Origin: Pseudomonas fluorescens
Lineage (GTDB): Bacteria > Pseudomonadota > Gammaproteobacteria > Pseudomonadales > Pseudomonadaceae
Reading direction: 5' to 3'
Assembly (NCBI RefSeq): GCF_902497625.1
Contig: NZ_CABVGX010000051.1
Coordinates: forward strand, 1-40,729
DNA length: 40,729 bases
The notes below the pieces were generated by a model. That model had not been told where the DNA came from. It did no database searches and saw nothing but the letters and a program-made list of their open reading frames with translations. The position numbers and the translations under genes are program-made. Below are positions 25,234 to 33,684 of the stretch, piece by piece; the first letter of the stretch is position 1; each line of letters opens with the position of its first letter.

Positions 25234-26592
25234 ATGCGCCTTTTAACACCCCTCTGCAGTGCGATTTTACTGGCCATGGCCTGCACCACTCAGGCTCAAG
25301 CCATGTCGTTGACCGAGGCTATCCAAAGTACCCTCGCCACTCACCCGGAACTCGCGTCGCGCGTGGACAGCCGTCTGTCGGCTGACGAAGACGTAAAAGT
25401 CGCCAAGGGCGGGTTTTATCCGTCAGTGGATTTGAATGCCGCGTACGGGCGCGGGTACAGCGACAACACTAATACCCGGGCTTTCGGCAATCACAACACC
25501 GAAATCCTGACCTACACCCAGTCGGAACTGCGTCTGCGGCAGATGATCTTCGACGGTTTCAACACCGCCAACGAAGTCGAGCGCACCAAGGGCGTGGTCA
25601 ATTCCCGGGCCTATTACGCTCAGGGCACCGCCCAGGATCTGGCCCTGCGCACCATCGAGGTCTACCTCGAAGTACTCAAGCGCCGCGAACTGGTGACGCT
25701 GGCCACCAACAACCTGCAAGCACACCTGCGGGTCAACGATCAGATCGGTTTGCGTACCCAGCGCGGTATCGGTAGCAACGCCGATGCCGATCAGTCGACC
25801 GCACGTCGCGCACTGGCAGAGAACAACCTCGACACCGCCCAGGTCGATCTGGCCGACGCCGAATCGAACTTCTTCGCCGTCACCGGGCGCATGCCCGATG
25901 AGCTGGAAACCCTGCCATCGATTCGCGGTGAAATGCCCGGCACGCTGCAAGATGCGCAGAACAGCATGGTCGACAACAACCCGTACCTGAAATCCGCGCA
26001 GGCCGACGTGCAGTCAGCCGAGAGCCAGTACGAAGTCGCCAAGTCGCCCTTCTACCCACGTTTCGATGCCGAAGCTGCCGTGGGCGCGAACAACAACGTG
26101 CAAGGCGAAGAAGGCCACGACAACGAGTGGCGCGTCGGTGTGGTGATGAATTACAACCTGTTCCGCGGCGGCAGCGACAAGGCACGCCTGGCGTCCAACG
26201 CGCACCTGATCAACCAGGCGATGGACATCCGCAACAACGCCCTGCGTCAACTCAACGAAAATATCCACCTGGCCTGGAACGCCATGGTCAACGCGCGCAA
26301 GCAAACCCCGACTGCCCGCGAATACGCCGAGACCACCACCCGCGTACGCGCCGCCTACCAGGATCAGTTCGGTCTTGGCCAGCGGACCCTGCTGGACGTG
26401 CTCGACAGCGAAAACGAACTCTACAACGCCAACCGCCGCTACACCGAAGTTCGCTACACCGAGGAATATTCCATGTACCGTGTGCTGGCGAACATGGGCG
26501 AGCTGTTGAGCAAACAACGCGTAGTACTGCCTGCCGATGCAATCGCTCAGACTGAAGTGAAAAGCGAAGCCCGTTTGCCTGAACTCAGATAA
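25234..26592 (+). CDS. TolC-family outer-membrane channel of type I secretion (LapE/MapE-like)
   Basis: This 452-residue protein has a signal peptide cleaved after about residue 23 (TQAQA). It has two outer-membrane efflux protein repeats: long helical stretches, the SLTEAIQSTLATHPEL opening, and a final helix with QRTLLDVLDSENELYNANRRY. That last segment is typical of TolC/LapE-type channels dedicated to type I adhesins. It should form the trimeric exit duct for the adhesin encoded divergently. AGGGAG lies about eight bases before ATG. It is followed by the ABC transporter and membrane fusion genes in the order E-B-C. Confidence 0.94.
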   Translation: MRLLTPLCSAILLAMACTTQAQAMSLTEAIQSTLATHPELASRVDSRLSADEDVKVAKGGFYPSVDLNAAYGRGYSDNTNTRAFGNHNTEILTYTQSELRLRQMIFDGFNTANEVERTKGVVNSRAYYAQGTAQDLALRTIEVYLEVLKRRELVTLATNNLQAHLRVNDQIGLRTQRGIGSNADADQSTARRALAENNLDTAQVDLADAESNFFAVTGRMPDELETLPSIRGEMPGTLQDAQNSMVDNNPYLKSAQADVQSAESQYEVAKSPFYPRFDAEAAVGANNNVQGEEGHDNEWRVGVVMNYNLFRGGSDKARLASNAHLINQAMDIRNNALRQLNENIHLAWNAMVNARKQTPTAREYAETTTRVRAAYQDQFGLGQRTLLDVLDSENELYNANRRYTEVRYTEEYSMYRVLANMGELLSKQRVVLPADAIAQTEVKSEARLPELR

Positions 26593-26598
26593 GCCGTA

Positions 26599-26623
26599 GA
26601 GCTGCCGGAGGCTGCGATCTTTT
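26599..26623 (+). repeat. Single AAGGCTGCGATCTTTT-family repeat
   Basis: This is a lone copy of one arm of the element at 14691-14760, differing at a few bases. It lies just after the channel gene stop. The remaining 86 bases before the ABC gene show no other clear structure. Confidence 0.6.
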
Positions 26624-26709
26624 GATTCTGCTGTAATCAGATCAGAGGATTTCAGCCGTCGCCAGCCTGCGGTCGGCTGCATTACCACGGATCTACAGGA
26701 ACAATCAGT

Positions 26710-28869
26710 GTGACCAGCATGCAACCCGGCAATATTGGCGTCGATCCGCGGCTGAGCTTCGATGACCCGCTTCTGGACGGTCTGTTGATACTCTGCAAAC
26801 TTCATGGTGCGACTGTCAGTCGCGCCAGCCTCAGTGCCGGGCTGCCTATGGCACACCAACGCCTGAGCCTGGACCTGCTGCCCCGTGCAGCGGCCCGGGC
26901 CGGTTTGCAGGCGCGCCTGTTGCGGCGCGACCTGGCAGACATCTCGCCGCTCAATCTACCGGTCATGTTGATGCTCGCCAACGGACGCACCGCCGTTCTG
27001 CGGCGCGTCGGCGATGACGGGCGCCTGTTGATTCTGCCCAGCGAGGCCGATGGCGGTGAGCAATGGGTCAGTCGTGAAGAGCTGACCGCGGACTACAGCG
27101 GGCAGGCCTTGTTCGCACGCCCGCGACACGAGCTCGAAGACCTCCGCGCGCCGCTGGTACCGAGAGTGGATGCGTGGTTTCGCGACACCTTGAAATTATC
27201 CAAATGGCTGTACAGCGATGCGATTCTCGCCAGTTTCCTGATTAACCTGCTGGGTTTGATGGTGCCGCTGTTCGTCATGCAAACTTACGACCGCGTCGTG
27301 CCAAACCAGGCCACGTCGACGCTGTGGGTGTTGTCGATCGGACTGTTGATCGGCACCGGCTTCGAACTCGTGCTGCGCCTGGTGCGTGCGCACTTGCTGG
27401 ACACCGCCGGGAAGAAAACCGATGTGATCCTCTCGGCAACGTTGTTCGAGCGCATCACCGGCATGTCAATGAAAGCGCGGCCGGCGACCATCGGCGGTTT
27501 CGCCCAGAGCATTCACGACTTCCAGGGGCTGCGCGAATTCCTCACTGCCGTGACCCTGACCAGTTTGATCGACCTGCCGTTCGCCGTGCTGATGCTGGTG
27601 GTGATCGGCTTGCTCGGCGGCTGGCTGGTGGTGATTCCGCTGCTGGCGTTCCCGATCACGATCATCTTTGCCATGGTGATTCAGTCCCGTCTGCGCGACA
27701 CCGTGCAGAAAAGCCTGACCCTAGGCGCAGAACGCCAGGCGTTGCTGATCGAAACCCTTGGCGGGCTGGAAACCCTCAAGGCCTGCAGCGCCGAGAGTGA
27801 ACGCCAGCACAAATGGGAAAGCACCCATGGCGCTCTTACCCGTCTTGACAGCCACGCGCGCAACCTCTCGGCGATGGCCACCAACGGCACATTGTTCATT
27901 CAGCAATTCGCCGGCATGGCGACCATTGTTGCCGGCGTCTACAGCATCATCGCCGGCAACCTCAGCGTCGGCGCACTGGTTGCGACCTACATGCTCGGTA
28001 GTCGCGTTCTGGCACCGCTCGGGCAAATCGCCGGATTGATCACGCGCTATCAACAAGCGCAACTGACCATGAAAAGCACCGACGCGCTGATGACCCTGCC
28101 GCAGGAGCGCGATGCCAGGCAACGTCCGCTCGAGCGCACGCAGTTGCAAGGTGCACTCGATGTGATCGGCGTGACCTTTCACTACAACGGCCAGAGCACG
28201 CCGGCGCTGGCCAACGTCAGTTTCAGCATGAAGCCCGGCGAACGTGTCGGCATCATCGGCCGCAGCGGTTCCGGAAAAAGTACCCTGGCCCGGCTGGTCA
28301 TGGGTTTTTATGCGCCGGAAGAAGGTCAGTTGTTGCTTGATGGCCTTGACCTGCGGCAACTGGACGTCGCCGACCTGCGCCAGCAAATCGGCTACGTCGC
28401 CCACGACTTGCCGTTGCTGGCCGGCAGCCTGCGCGACAACCTCACCCTGGGTGCGCGCTACATCAGCGATGCGCGCATGCTCGAAGTGGCCGAATTGACT
28501 GGCGTGACCGAACTGGCGCGTCAGCACCCGCAAGGGTTCGACCGGCCGGTGGGTGAACGCGGTCAGTTGCTGTCCGGCGGTCAGCGTCAGGCCGTGTTGC
28601 TGGCGCGGGCTCTGCTGCTCGATCCACCGATCATGCTGCTCGACGAACCCACCAGCGCCATGGACAACAGCAGCGAAGATGTTCTGCGGCAGAAACTCCA
28701 CGGCTGGATGCAAGGCAAGACCTTGTTGCTGGTCACCCACCGCACCTCGATGCTCAGCCTGGTGGACCGGCTGGTAGTGCTGGACAACGGGCGGATCGTC
28801 GCCGACGGTCCGAAAGAAGCGGTCATCGATGCACTACGCAAGGGCCGCGTCGGCTCTGCGGCGGTTTAG
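26710..28869 (+). CDS. Type I secretion ABC transporter/permease (LapB/MapB-like)
   Basis: This 719-residue inner-membrane exporter energises adhesin secretion. It has an N-terminal C39-peptidase-like domain (about 20-140) and a six-helix membrane domain (about 165-460). The ATPase has Walker A GRSGSGKST (517-525), signature LSGGQ (621-625), Walker B IMLLDE (641-646) and the H-loop VTHRTS. The peptidase-like domain lacks the usual DCG catalytic context. Its only Cys in that area is Cys29 in LLILCKLHG, so it is probably a non-cleaving docking domain, as known for RTX exporters. The start is GTG with AGGA nine bases upstream. The fusion protein follows after nine bases. Confidence 0.95.
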   Translation: MTSMQPGNIGVDPRLSFDDPLLDGLLILCKLHGATVSRASLSAGLPMAHQRLSLDLLPRAAARAGLQARLLRRDLADISPLNLPVMLMLANGRTAVLRRVGDDGRLLILPSEADGGEQWVSREELTADYSGQALFARPRHELEDLRAPLVPRVDAWFRDTLKLSKWLYSDAILASFLINLLGLMVPLFVMQTYDRVVPNQATSTLWVLSIGLLIGTGFELVLRLVRAHLLDTAGKKTDVILSATLFERITGMSMKARPATIGGFAQSIHDFQGLREFLTAVTLTSLIDLPFAVLMLVVIGLLGGWLVVIPLLAFPITIIFAMVIQSRLRDTVQKSLTLGAERQALLIETLGGLETLKACSAESERQHKWESTHGALTRLDSHARNLSAMATNGTLFIQQFAGMATIVAGVYSIIAGNLSVGALVATYMLGSRVLAPLGQIAGLITRYQQAQLTMKSTDALMTLPQERDARQRPLERTQLQGALDVIGVTFHYNGQSTPALANVSFSMKPGERVGIIGRSGSGKSTLARLVMGFYAPEEGQLLLDGLDLRQLDVADLRQQIGYVAHDLPLLAGSLRDNLTLGARYISDARMLEVAELTGVTELARQHPQGFDRPVGERGQLLSGGQRQAVLLARALLLDPPIMLLDEPTSAMDNSSEDVLRQKLHGWMQGKTLLLVTHRTSMLSLVDRLVVLDNGRIVADGPKEAVIDALRKGRVGSAAV

Positions 28870-28878
28870 GAGTTGTCC

Positions 28879-30246
28879 ATGTCTGATTCACCCGCAGCGT
28901 CTTCAAAAGACAGGGGCTACTTCGGCAGTTTCGGCAAAACCGCCGAAAGCGAATTCATGCCGGAAACGGCCGGCGCGGCTTTGCAGGACTCGCCGCGCTG
29001 GTCGCGCGTCACCGTGTGGCTGGCCGCCGGGCTTATCATTACGGCCGTGGTCTGGGCCAAATTTGCCGTGCTCGAAGAAGTGACCATGGGCGAAGGCAAG
29101 GCGATCCCCTCAAGCAAAGTTCAGGTGATTCAGAACCTGGAGGGCGGCATTGTCACCGAGATCTTCGTCCGCGAAGGTCAGATGGTGAACAAAGGCGACA
29201 CGTTGCTGCGCCTCGATGACACGCGGTTTCTGTCAAACAAGGGCGAAAGTGAGGCAGATCGTTATGCGCTGACAGCGCAAGTCGAGCGCCTGTCCGCCGA
29301 GGCCGAAGGCAGGCCCTTTACACTGTCGCCCGAAGTGATCGCCAAAGCACCGCAAGTGGCCGCAGACGAACGCTCGTTGTTCGACCAGCGGCAGCGTCAA
29401 CTGGCCAGTGAGAAACGCACGCTCAGTGAGCAACTGCGGCAAAAAACCCAGGAACTTGCAGAGTTTCGCTCCAAACAGGGCCAGTTCAGTTCCAGCCTGG
29501 CGTTACTGCAGCAGGAAATGAACATGTCGGCGCCGCTGGTCGGTACCGGGGCAGTTTCGCCCGTGGAAATTCTGCGACTCAAACGCAGCGCGGTGGAAAT
29601 CCGTGGCTCGCTGAATGCCACCACGCTGGCGATACCGCGTGCGGAATCGGCGATCAACGAAATCAAAAGCAAGATTGACGAATCCGAGCAAGCATTCCGC
29701 TCCGAAGCCGCCAAAGAGCTCAACGAGAAACGCACGGATCTGTCGAAGATCACCGCATCAAGCATCGCTATCGATGACCGTGTATCCCGTACCACCGTGG
29801 TATCGCCGGTGCACGGGATCATCAAGATGTTGAAGGTCAACACCATCGGCGGCGTGGTTCAGCCGGGCAACGACATGGTGGAGATTGTGCCGATCGAAGA
29901 AAACCTGTTGATCGAAGCCAAGGTGCGGCCGCAGGACGTGGCCTTCCTGCACCCGGGGCAGAAAGCGATGGTCAAGTTCAGTGCATACGACTACACGATT
30001 TATGGCGGGCTGAGCGCCAAGCTTGAGCTGATTGGTGCAGATACGATCACAGATGACAAGGGCAACAGCTTTTATCTGATTCAAGTGCGCACGGACAAAA
30101 ACCATTTGGGCGGCGATGCAAAACCGCTGCTGATCATCCCGGGGATGGTGGCCACCGTCGATATCATTACGGGTGAAAAAAGTGTGCTGGATTACCTGTT
30201 GAAACCGGTGTTGAAAGCGCGGACGGAGGCGATGCGGGAGCGGTGA
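28879..30246 (+). CDS. Type I secretion membrane fusion protein, HlyD family (LapC/MapC-like)
   Basis: This 455-residue periplasmic adaptor links the ABC exporter to the outer-membrane channel. It has a short cytoplasmic tail, one membrane helix (about 45-62), a first lipoyl half-motif (KVQVIQNLEGGIVTEIFV), a long coiled-coil hairpin (about 130-300), a second lipoyl half (VSPVHGIIKMLKVNTIGG) and a beta-barrel end with KAMVKFSAYDYTIYGGL, the HlyD signature. ATG 28879 has TAGGAG six bases upstream, and that ribosome site overlaps the stop of the ABC gene. This shows tight translational linkage. Confidence 0.95.
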   Translation: MSDSPAASSKDRGYFGSFGKTAESEFMPETAGAALQDSPRWSRVTVWLAAGLIITAVVWAKFAVLEEVTMGEGKAIPSSKVQVIQNLEGGIVTEIFVREGQMVNKGDTLLRLDDTRFLSNKGESEADRYALTAQVERLSAEAEGRPFTLSPEVIAKAPQVAADERSLFDQRQRQLASEKRTLSEQLRQKTQELAEFRSKQGQFSSSLALLQQEMNMSAPLVGTGAVSPVEILRLKRSAVEIRGSLNATTLAIPRAESAINEIKSKIDESEQAFRSEAAKELNEKRTDLSKITASSIAIDDRVSRTTVVSPVHGIIKMLKVNTIGGVVQPGNDMVEIVPIEENLLIEAKVRPQDVAFLHPGQKAMVKFSAYDYTIYGGLSAKLELIGADTITDDKGNSFYLIQVRTDKNHLGGDAKPLLIIPGMVATVDIITGEKSVLDYLLKPVLKARTEAMRER

Positions 30247-30282
30247 TCTCTGTTGCGGGGGTTGCTTTGATTTTTCCATCGC

Positions 30283-30366
30283 CATCGCGAGCAGGCTCGC
30301 TCCCACAGTGGATCGCAGCTTTTCTGGAAGAACTCGATTCCTGTGGGAGCGAGCATGCTCGCGATG
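30283..30366. repeat. REP pair, GTGGGAGCGAGC family
   Basis: Arms at 30283-30308 and 30341-30366 are inverted copies with one mismatch over 26 bp. It lies between the convergent fusion-protein and DTW-domain genes and may protect or terminate both transcripts. Confidence 0.88.
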
Positions 30367-30385
30367 AGGCCCTTATGAACCATGG

Positions 30386-30982
30386 CTACTCCGGCACGTG
30401 GTTACGCTGGTAGGTCTCCTGCCCCATCGCCGCTATCTGCCCGTCGATCAAAGCGTCGAACGGCTTTAATAACGCGTCAAAATCCGCCGGCGCTTCCAGC
30501 GTCTGCAGCGCCTGCACAATCGCTTCGATCGTCGACAACGCGCCCGGCTCCGGAGCCTTGCGTAAGCGATAACGCGATACAGCCCCCGCCGCCAGCGTCA
30601 CTCTCGGCAACGCTGCCAGCAGCGGATTGAGGTGCAGCATTTTACTCGCCTTGCGCCAGGTCCCGTCCGGCACCACCAGCAGCATCGGCTCATCGTTCGC
30701 GGCGTAGGTCTGCAACGTCTGTGCATCGTTCGCCGGGAACAGCAGCCGCGCGCGATAACCGGGTTGATTCAGCAGTACCGGCAACTCCTCGAACACTTCA
30801 CCGACAATCATCTCGGCATTGCTCAACCCCAACGCTGCCAACCGCGCCGTGTTCAGCGCATGGCTGACTTCACTCGGATGCTGCAAGAGCAGCACCCGGG
30901 TGCGGCTATCGAGGTTGGGGATCAGCGCACAAAGGCAATGGCTCTGGGGGCGCAGGCAGCGCGGACATTGAATTCGGGGCAT
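30386..30982 (-). CDS. DTW-domain tRNA-uridine aminocarboxypropyltransferase, TapT-like
   Basis: This 198-residue protein has an N-terminal zinc-type cluster (Cys6, Cys9, Cys16, Cys18) and the family signature DGTW at 106-109 in VVPDGTWRKASKM, followed by RYRLRKAPEPGALSTIEA. Escherichia coli TapT (YfiP) uses S-adenosylmethionine to make acp3U in tRNA, and that reaction is inferred here. It starts only four bases after the gbuR stop on the same strand and so is probably co-transcribed with the regulator, with no obvious functional link. Confidence 0.9.
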   Translation of the reverse strand: MPRIQCPRCLRPQSHCLCALIPNLDSRTRVLLLQHPSEVSHALNTARLAALGLSNAEMIVGEVFEELPVLLNQPGYRARLLFPANDAQTLQTYAANDEPMLLVVPDGTWRKASKMLHLNPLLAALPRVTLAAGAVSRYRLRKAPEPGALSTIEAIVQALQTLEAPADFDALLKPFDALIDGQIAAMGQETYQRNHVPE

Positions 30983-30986
30983 CGTT

Positions 30987-31880
30987 TTAAACCTGATTGA
31001 GCTGCGCTTTGAGCAAGTCGCGGAACGTCTGGATCAATGGTTCACGACTACGGCCTCGACGCACGATCATCGAAAATGGCGCCTGATAACCAAAAGTCGC
31101 CGGGAGCAACACGCGCAAATCTCCCTTGTCCGCCCAGGCCTGGGCATAGTGTTCCGGCAGGTATCCAATGTAGGCGCCGGACAGCACCAGAATCAACTGC
31201 GCTTCCATACTTTCCACGGTCGCCGCGCTGTGCTTGAAACCGTGACGCGCCAGTTCGGCCTGACTCCAGTAGCCGCGACCGACCATGCGCTGCTGAGTGA
31301 TGACTTGTTCGGGGATGCGCCGTTCGCTGAACAGCGGATGGCGACTGCTGCAATACAGCCAGTGTTGTTCGCGGTAGAGCGGCATGTAGACCAGGCCGCT
31401 CATGCGCGTGGAAAACGCACCAATGGCCAGGTCGAGACGGTTGTCCTGCACGCCCAGTTGCAATTCGTACGGGCTCATCACCGACAAGTGCAAATGCACG
31501 GCCGGGTGTTCCTGGCTGTAAGCGCCAATGGCTTCGGCGAATGGCAGGGCTTTGTCGCTCACGGTGGAATCGATCACGCCGAGGTTAAGCGTGCCGCGCA
31601 ACTCGCCTTTGAGTGCAGCGGCGTATTGCTCGAACCCTTCGAGCTCACCGAGCAGGCGCAGGGTTTCCTGATGGAACAGTTCGCCTTTGCTGGTCAGGCT
31701 GAAACCGCCGCGTCCGCGATGGCACAGGACCAGGCCGAGCGCCGCTTCGAGCTGACTCATGTAGGTACTGATCGCCGACGTCGAGAGGTTGAGCTCTTGT
31801 TGCGCGTTGGCGAAACCTTGATGGCGAACCACGCTGACGAAAATGCGCAGGAGCTTCAGGTCGGGTAAAGCGTTGGCCAT
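30987..31880 (-). CDS. gbuR: LysR-type regulator GbuR
   Basis: This 297-residue LysR-type regulator has an N-terminal winged helix-turn-helix (about 6-65, with LSTSAISTYMSQLEAALG) and a periplasmic-binding-like effector domain (about 93-295). It is divergent from the guanidinobutyrase gene, as gbuR is in P. aeruginosa, where it is recalled as the gbuA activator. It probably binds the 24-bp dyad at 32118-32141. GGAG lies seven bases before ATG. The gene name rests on the whole neighbourhood (regulator, ureohydrolase, small protein, two transporters), which matches P. aeruginosa PA1422-PA1418 in order. Confidence 0.87.
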   Translation of the reverse strand: MANALPDLKLLRIFVSVVRHQGFANAQQELNLSTSAISTYMSQLEAALGLVLCHRGRGGFSLTSKGELFHQETLRLLGELEGFEQYAAALKGELRGTLNLGVIDSTVSDKALPFAEAIGAYSQEHPAVHLHLSVMSPYELQLGVQDNRLDLAIGAFSTRMSGLVYMPLYREQHWLYCSSRHPLFSERRIPEQVITQQRMVGRGYWSQAELARHGFKHSAATVESMEAQLILVLSGAYIGYLPEHYAQAWADKGDLRVLLPATFGYQAPFSMIVRRGRSREPLIQTFRDLLKAQLNQV

Positions 31881-31930
31881 GGGGGAGCTCCAGCAAAAGG
31901 AAAGCGCAACCTTTGGGACGACGGCGAACC

Positions 31931-32059
31931 TGTGGCGAGGGGGCTCGCCCCCGTTGGGCCGCGAAGCGGCCCCAAATCACCTACTGCGGTTTCCGACAGA
32001 GAGAGTGTGCCGGGTGACGACTGCTGCGCAGCCGAACGGGGGCAAGCCCCCTCGCCACA
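31931..32059. repeat. REP pair, GTGGCGAGGGGGC family
   Basis: Arms at 31931-31955 and 32035-32059 are inverted copies with one difference, each read outward as TGTGGCGAGGGGGC. The left copy continues into a GGGCCGC...GCGGCCC hairpin. A single copy of the same family is at 37084-37127. It occupies a third of the 384-base gap between gbuR and gbuA. The rest holds the operator dyad and no other gene. Confidence 0.88.
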
Positions 32060-32117
32060 AAAGCCGAATCGATACGGGATTCTGTGCATGGCCGCAAGTC
32101 TATCTCTGCACCCGCCA

Positions 32118-32141
32118 TTAGTTTAGAAAAATCTGAACTAA
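32118..32141. promoter_or_regulatory. Candidate GbuR operator
   Basis: TTAGTTTAGA (32118-32127) is inverted at TCTGAACTAA (32132-32141), with nine of ten pairs matching and a four-base A centre. The dyad is AT-rich, fits the T-N11-A style of LysR sites and lies between the divergent gbuR and gbuA genes. It is 124 bases upstream of the gbuA start. Confidence 0.6.
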
Positions 32142-32264
32142 GTATTTGCCCGCAGCGATTCTTTCCGGCCACTGCATTTCGCAGAATCGGCCCCACTCCG
32201 GTGCCCGTCTCTCCCCGAGCCGTGCAACCGACATAAATAAAACAACGACGATGAGGCCCTACCC

Positions 32265-33215
32265 GTGGACAAGATTCTTCACCAACCACTGGGCGGCAAC
32301 GAAATGCCGCGCTTCGGCGGCATCGCCACCATGATGCGACTTCCCCATGTACCTACCGCTGCCGGCCTGGATGCGGCCTTCGTTGGCGTACCGCTGGACA
32401 TCGGCACTTCCCTGCGCCCCGGCACCCGCTTCGGACCTCGCGAAATCCGCGCCGAATCCGTAATGATCCGCCCGTACAACATGGCCACCGGCGCCGCCCC
32501 GTTCGATTCCCTGTCGGTCGCTGACATCGGTGACGTGGCGATCAACACCTTCAATCTGCTGGACGCCGTGCGGATCATTGAAGAATCCTACGACGCGATC
32601 CTCGAACACAACGTGATACCGCTGACTCTCGGCGGCGATCACACCATCACCCTGCCGATCCTGCGTGCCATCCACAAAAAACACGGCAAGGTCGGCCTGG
32701 TGCACATCGACGCCCACGCGGATGTAAACGATCATATGTTCGGCGAGAAAATCGCCCATGGCACCACCTTTCGTCGCGCGGCCGAAGAAGGCTTGATCGA
32801 TTGCGATCGCGTCGTTCAGATCGGTCTGCGCGCTCAGGGTTACACCTCGGAAGATTTCAACTGGAGCCGCAAACAAGGTTTCCGCGTGGTTCAGGCCGAA
32901 GAGTGCTGGCACAAATCCCTGGCGCCGCTGATGGCCGAAGTTCGCGAGAAAGTCGGCAACGGTCCGGTGTACCTGAGCTTTGACATCGACGGCATCGACC
33001 CAGCCTGGGCACCGGGTACCGGCACCCCGGAAATCGGCGGTCTGACGACCATTCAGGCGATCGAGATCATCCGCGGCTGCCAGGGTCTCGACCTGATCGG
33101 TTGCGATCTGGTAGAAGTCTCGCCGGCTTATGACACCACCGGCAACACCTCGCTGCTGGCCGCCAACCTGCTCTACGAAATGCTCTGCGTACTGCCGGGC
33201 GTGGCCCATCGCTGA
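32265..33215 (+). CDS. gbuA: Guanidinobutyrase GbuA (ureohydrolase family)
   Basis: This 316-residue manganese ureohydrolase is inferred to split 4-guanidinobutyrate into 4-aminobutyrate and urea in the arginine dehydrogenase/oxidase routes. Metal ligands are all present: His126 (GGDHT), Asp149, His151 and Asp153 (DAHAD), and Asp240 and Asp242 (DIDGID). The start is GTG with GAGG eight bases upstream. Sequence alone cannot separate it from guanidinopropionase or agmatinase, which share these motifs. The gene order around it is what favours gbuA. It leads an operon with the NTF2-like gene and two transporters. Confidence 0.9.
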   Translation: MDKILHQPLGGNEMPRFGGIATMMRLPHVPTAAGLDAAFVGVPLDIGTSLRPGTRFGPREIRAESVMIRPYNMATGAAPFDSLSVADIGDVAINTFNLLDAVRIIEESYDAILEHNVIPLTLGGDHTITLPILRAIHKKHGKVGLVHIDAHADVNDHMFGEKIAHGTTFRRAAEEGLIDCDRVVQIGLRAQGYTSEDFNWSRKQGFRVVQAEECWHKSLAPLMAEVREKVGNGPVYLSFDIDGIDPAWAPGTGTPEIGGLTTIQAIEIIRGCQGLDLIGCDLVEVSPAYDTTGNTSLLAANLLYEMLCVLPGVAHR

Positions 33216-33224
33216 GGATGGGTC

Positions 33225-33632
33225 ATGAACGACACCGATCAGGTTTCAAGCGCTGCCGCTGCACTGGTGACAGCCTTTGCCCGCAACGATCGCGACGCCT
33301 ACTTCGGTGCGTTCAGCGCCGATGCCAGCTTCGTGTTCTACACCCTCGAACAGCCTCTGCTGTCGCGCGATGCCTATCAGGCCTTGTGGGACAGCTGGCG
33401 CGCCGAGGATGGCTTCGAGGTGCTGTCGTGCACCTCGAGCAACGCTTTTGTCAGCCTGCAAGGTGATGTGGCGATTTTCATCCATGACGTGGCCACCGAG
33501 CTGCGCATGCAAGGGGAGCAACACTTCAGCCAGGAGCGCGAAACCATTGTGTTTCGCCGACAACAACAAGGCCTATGGCTGGCCTGCCACGAACATTTGT
33601 CCGCAATGCCGGAAGGGCTGCCACCCCTATAG
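33225..33632 (+). CDS. NTF2/SnoaL-like protein in the gbu operon
   Basis: This 135-residue protein has the cone-like alpha+beta NTF2 fold pattern: an N-terminal helix (SSAAAALVTAFARNDRDAYF), then FSADASFVFYT and a C-terminal sheet with ERETIVFRRQ and WLACHEHLS. The family holds small-molecule isomerases, hydrolases and binding proteins, and I cannot tell which this is. It starts nine bases after gbuA, with a GAGG site overlapping the gbuA stop, so it is co-translated and likely acts in guanidinobutyrate use. A small hypothetical gene sits in the same place in P. aeruginosa. Confidence 0.88.
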   Translation: MNDTDQVSSAAAALVTAFARNDRDAYFGAFSADASFVFYTLEQPLLSRDAYQALWDSWRAEDGFEVLSCTSSNAFVSLQGDVAIFIHDVATELRMQGEQHFSQERETIVFRRQQQGLWLACHEHLSAMPEGLPPL

Positions 33633-33684
33633 CTTCAGGTGACGCTCACACACGATGAGCGCGCCGTTATGATCGGAGCAGATC

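Noticed and set aside
26710..27130. Active C39 peptidase domain in the ABC transporter
   Set aside because: The cysteine-histidine catalytic context is missing, and the adhesin has no double-glycine leader; the domain fits the non-cleaving type.
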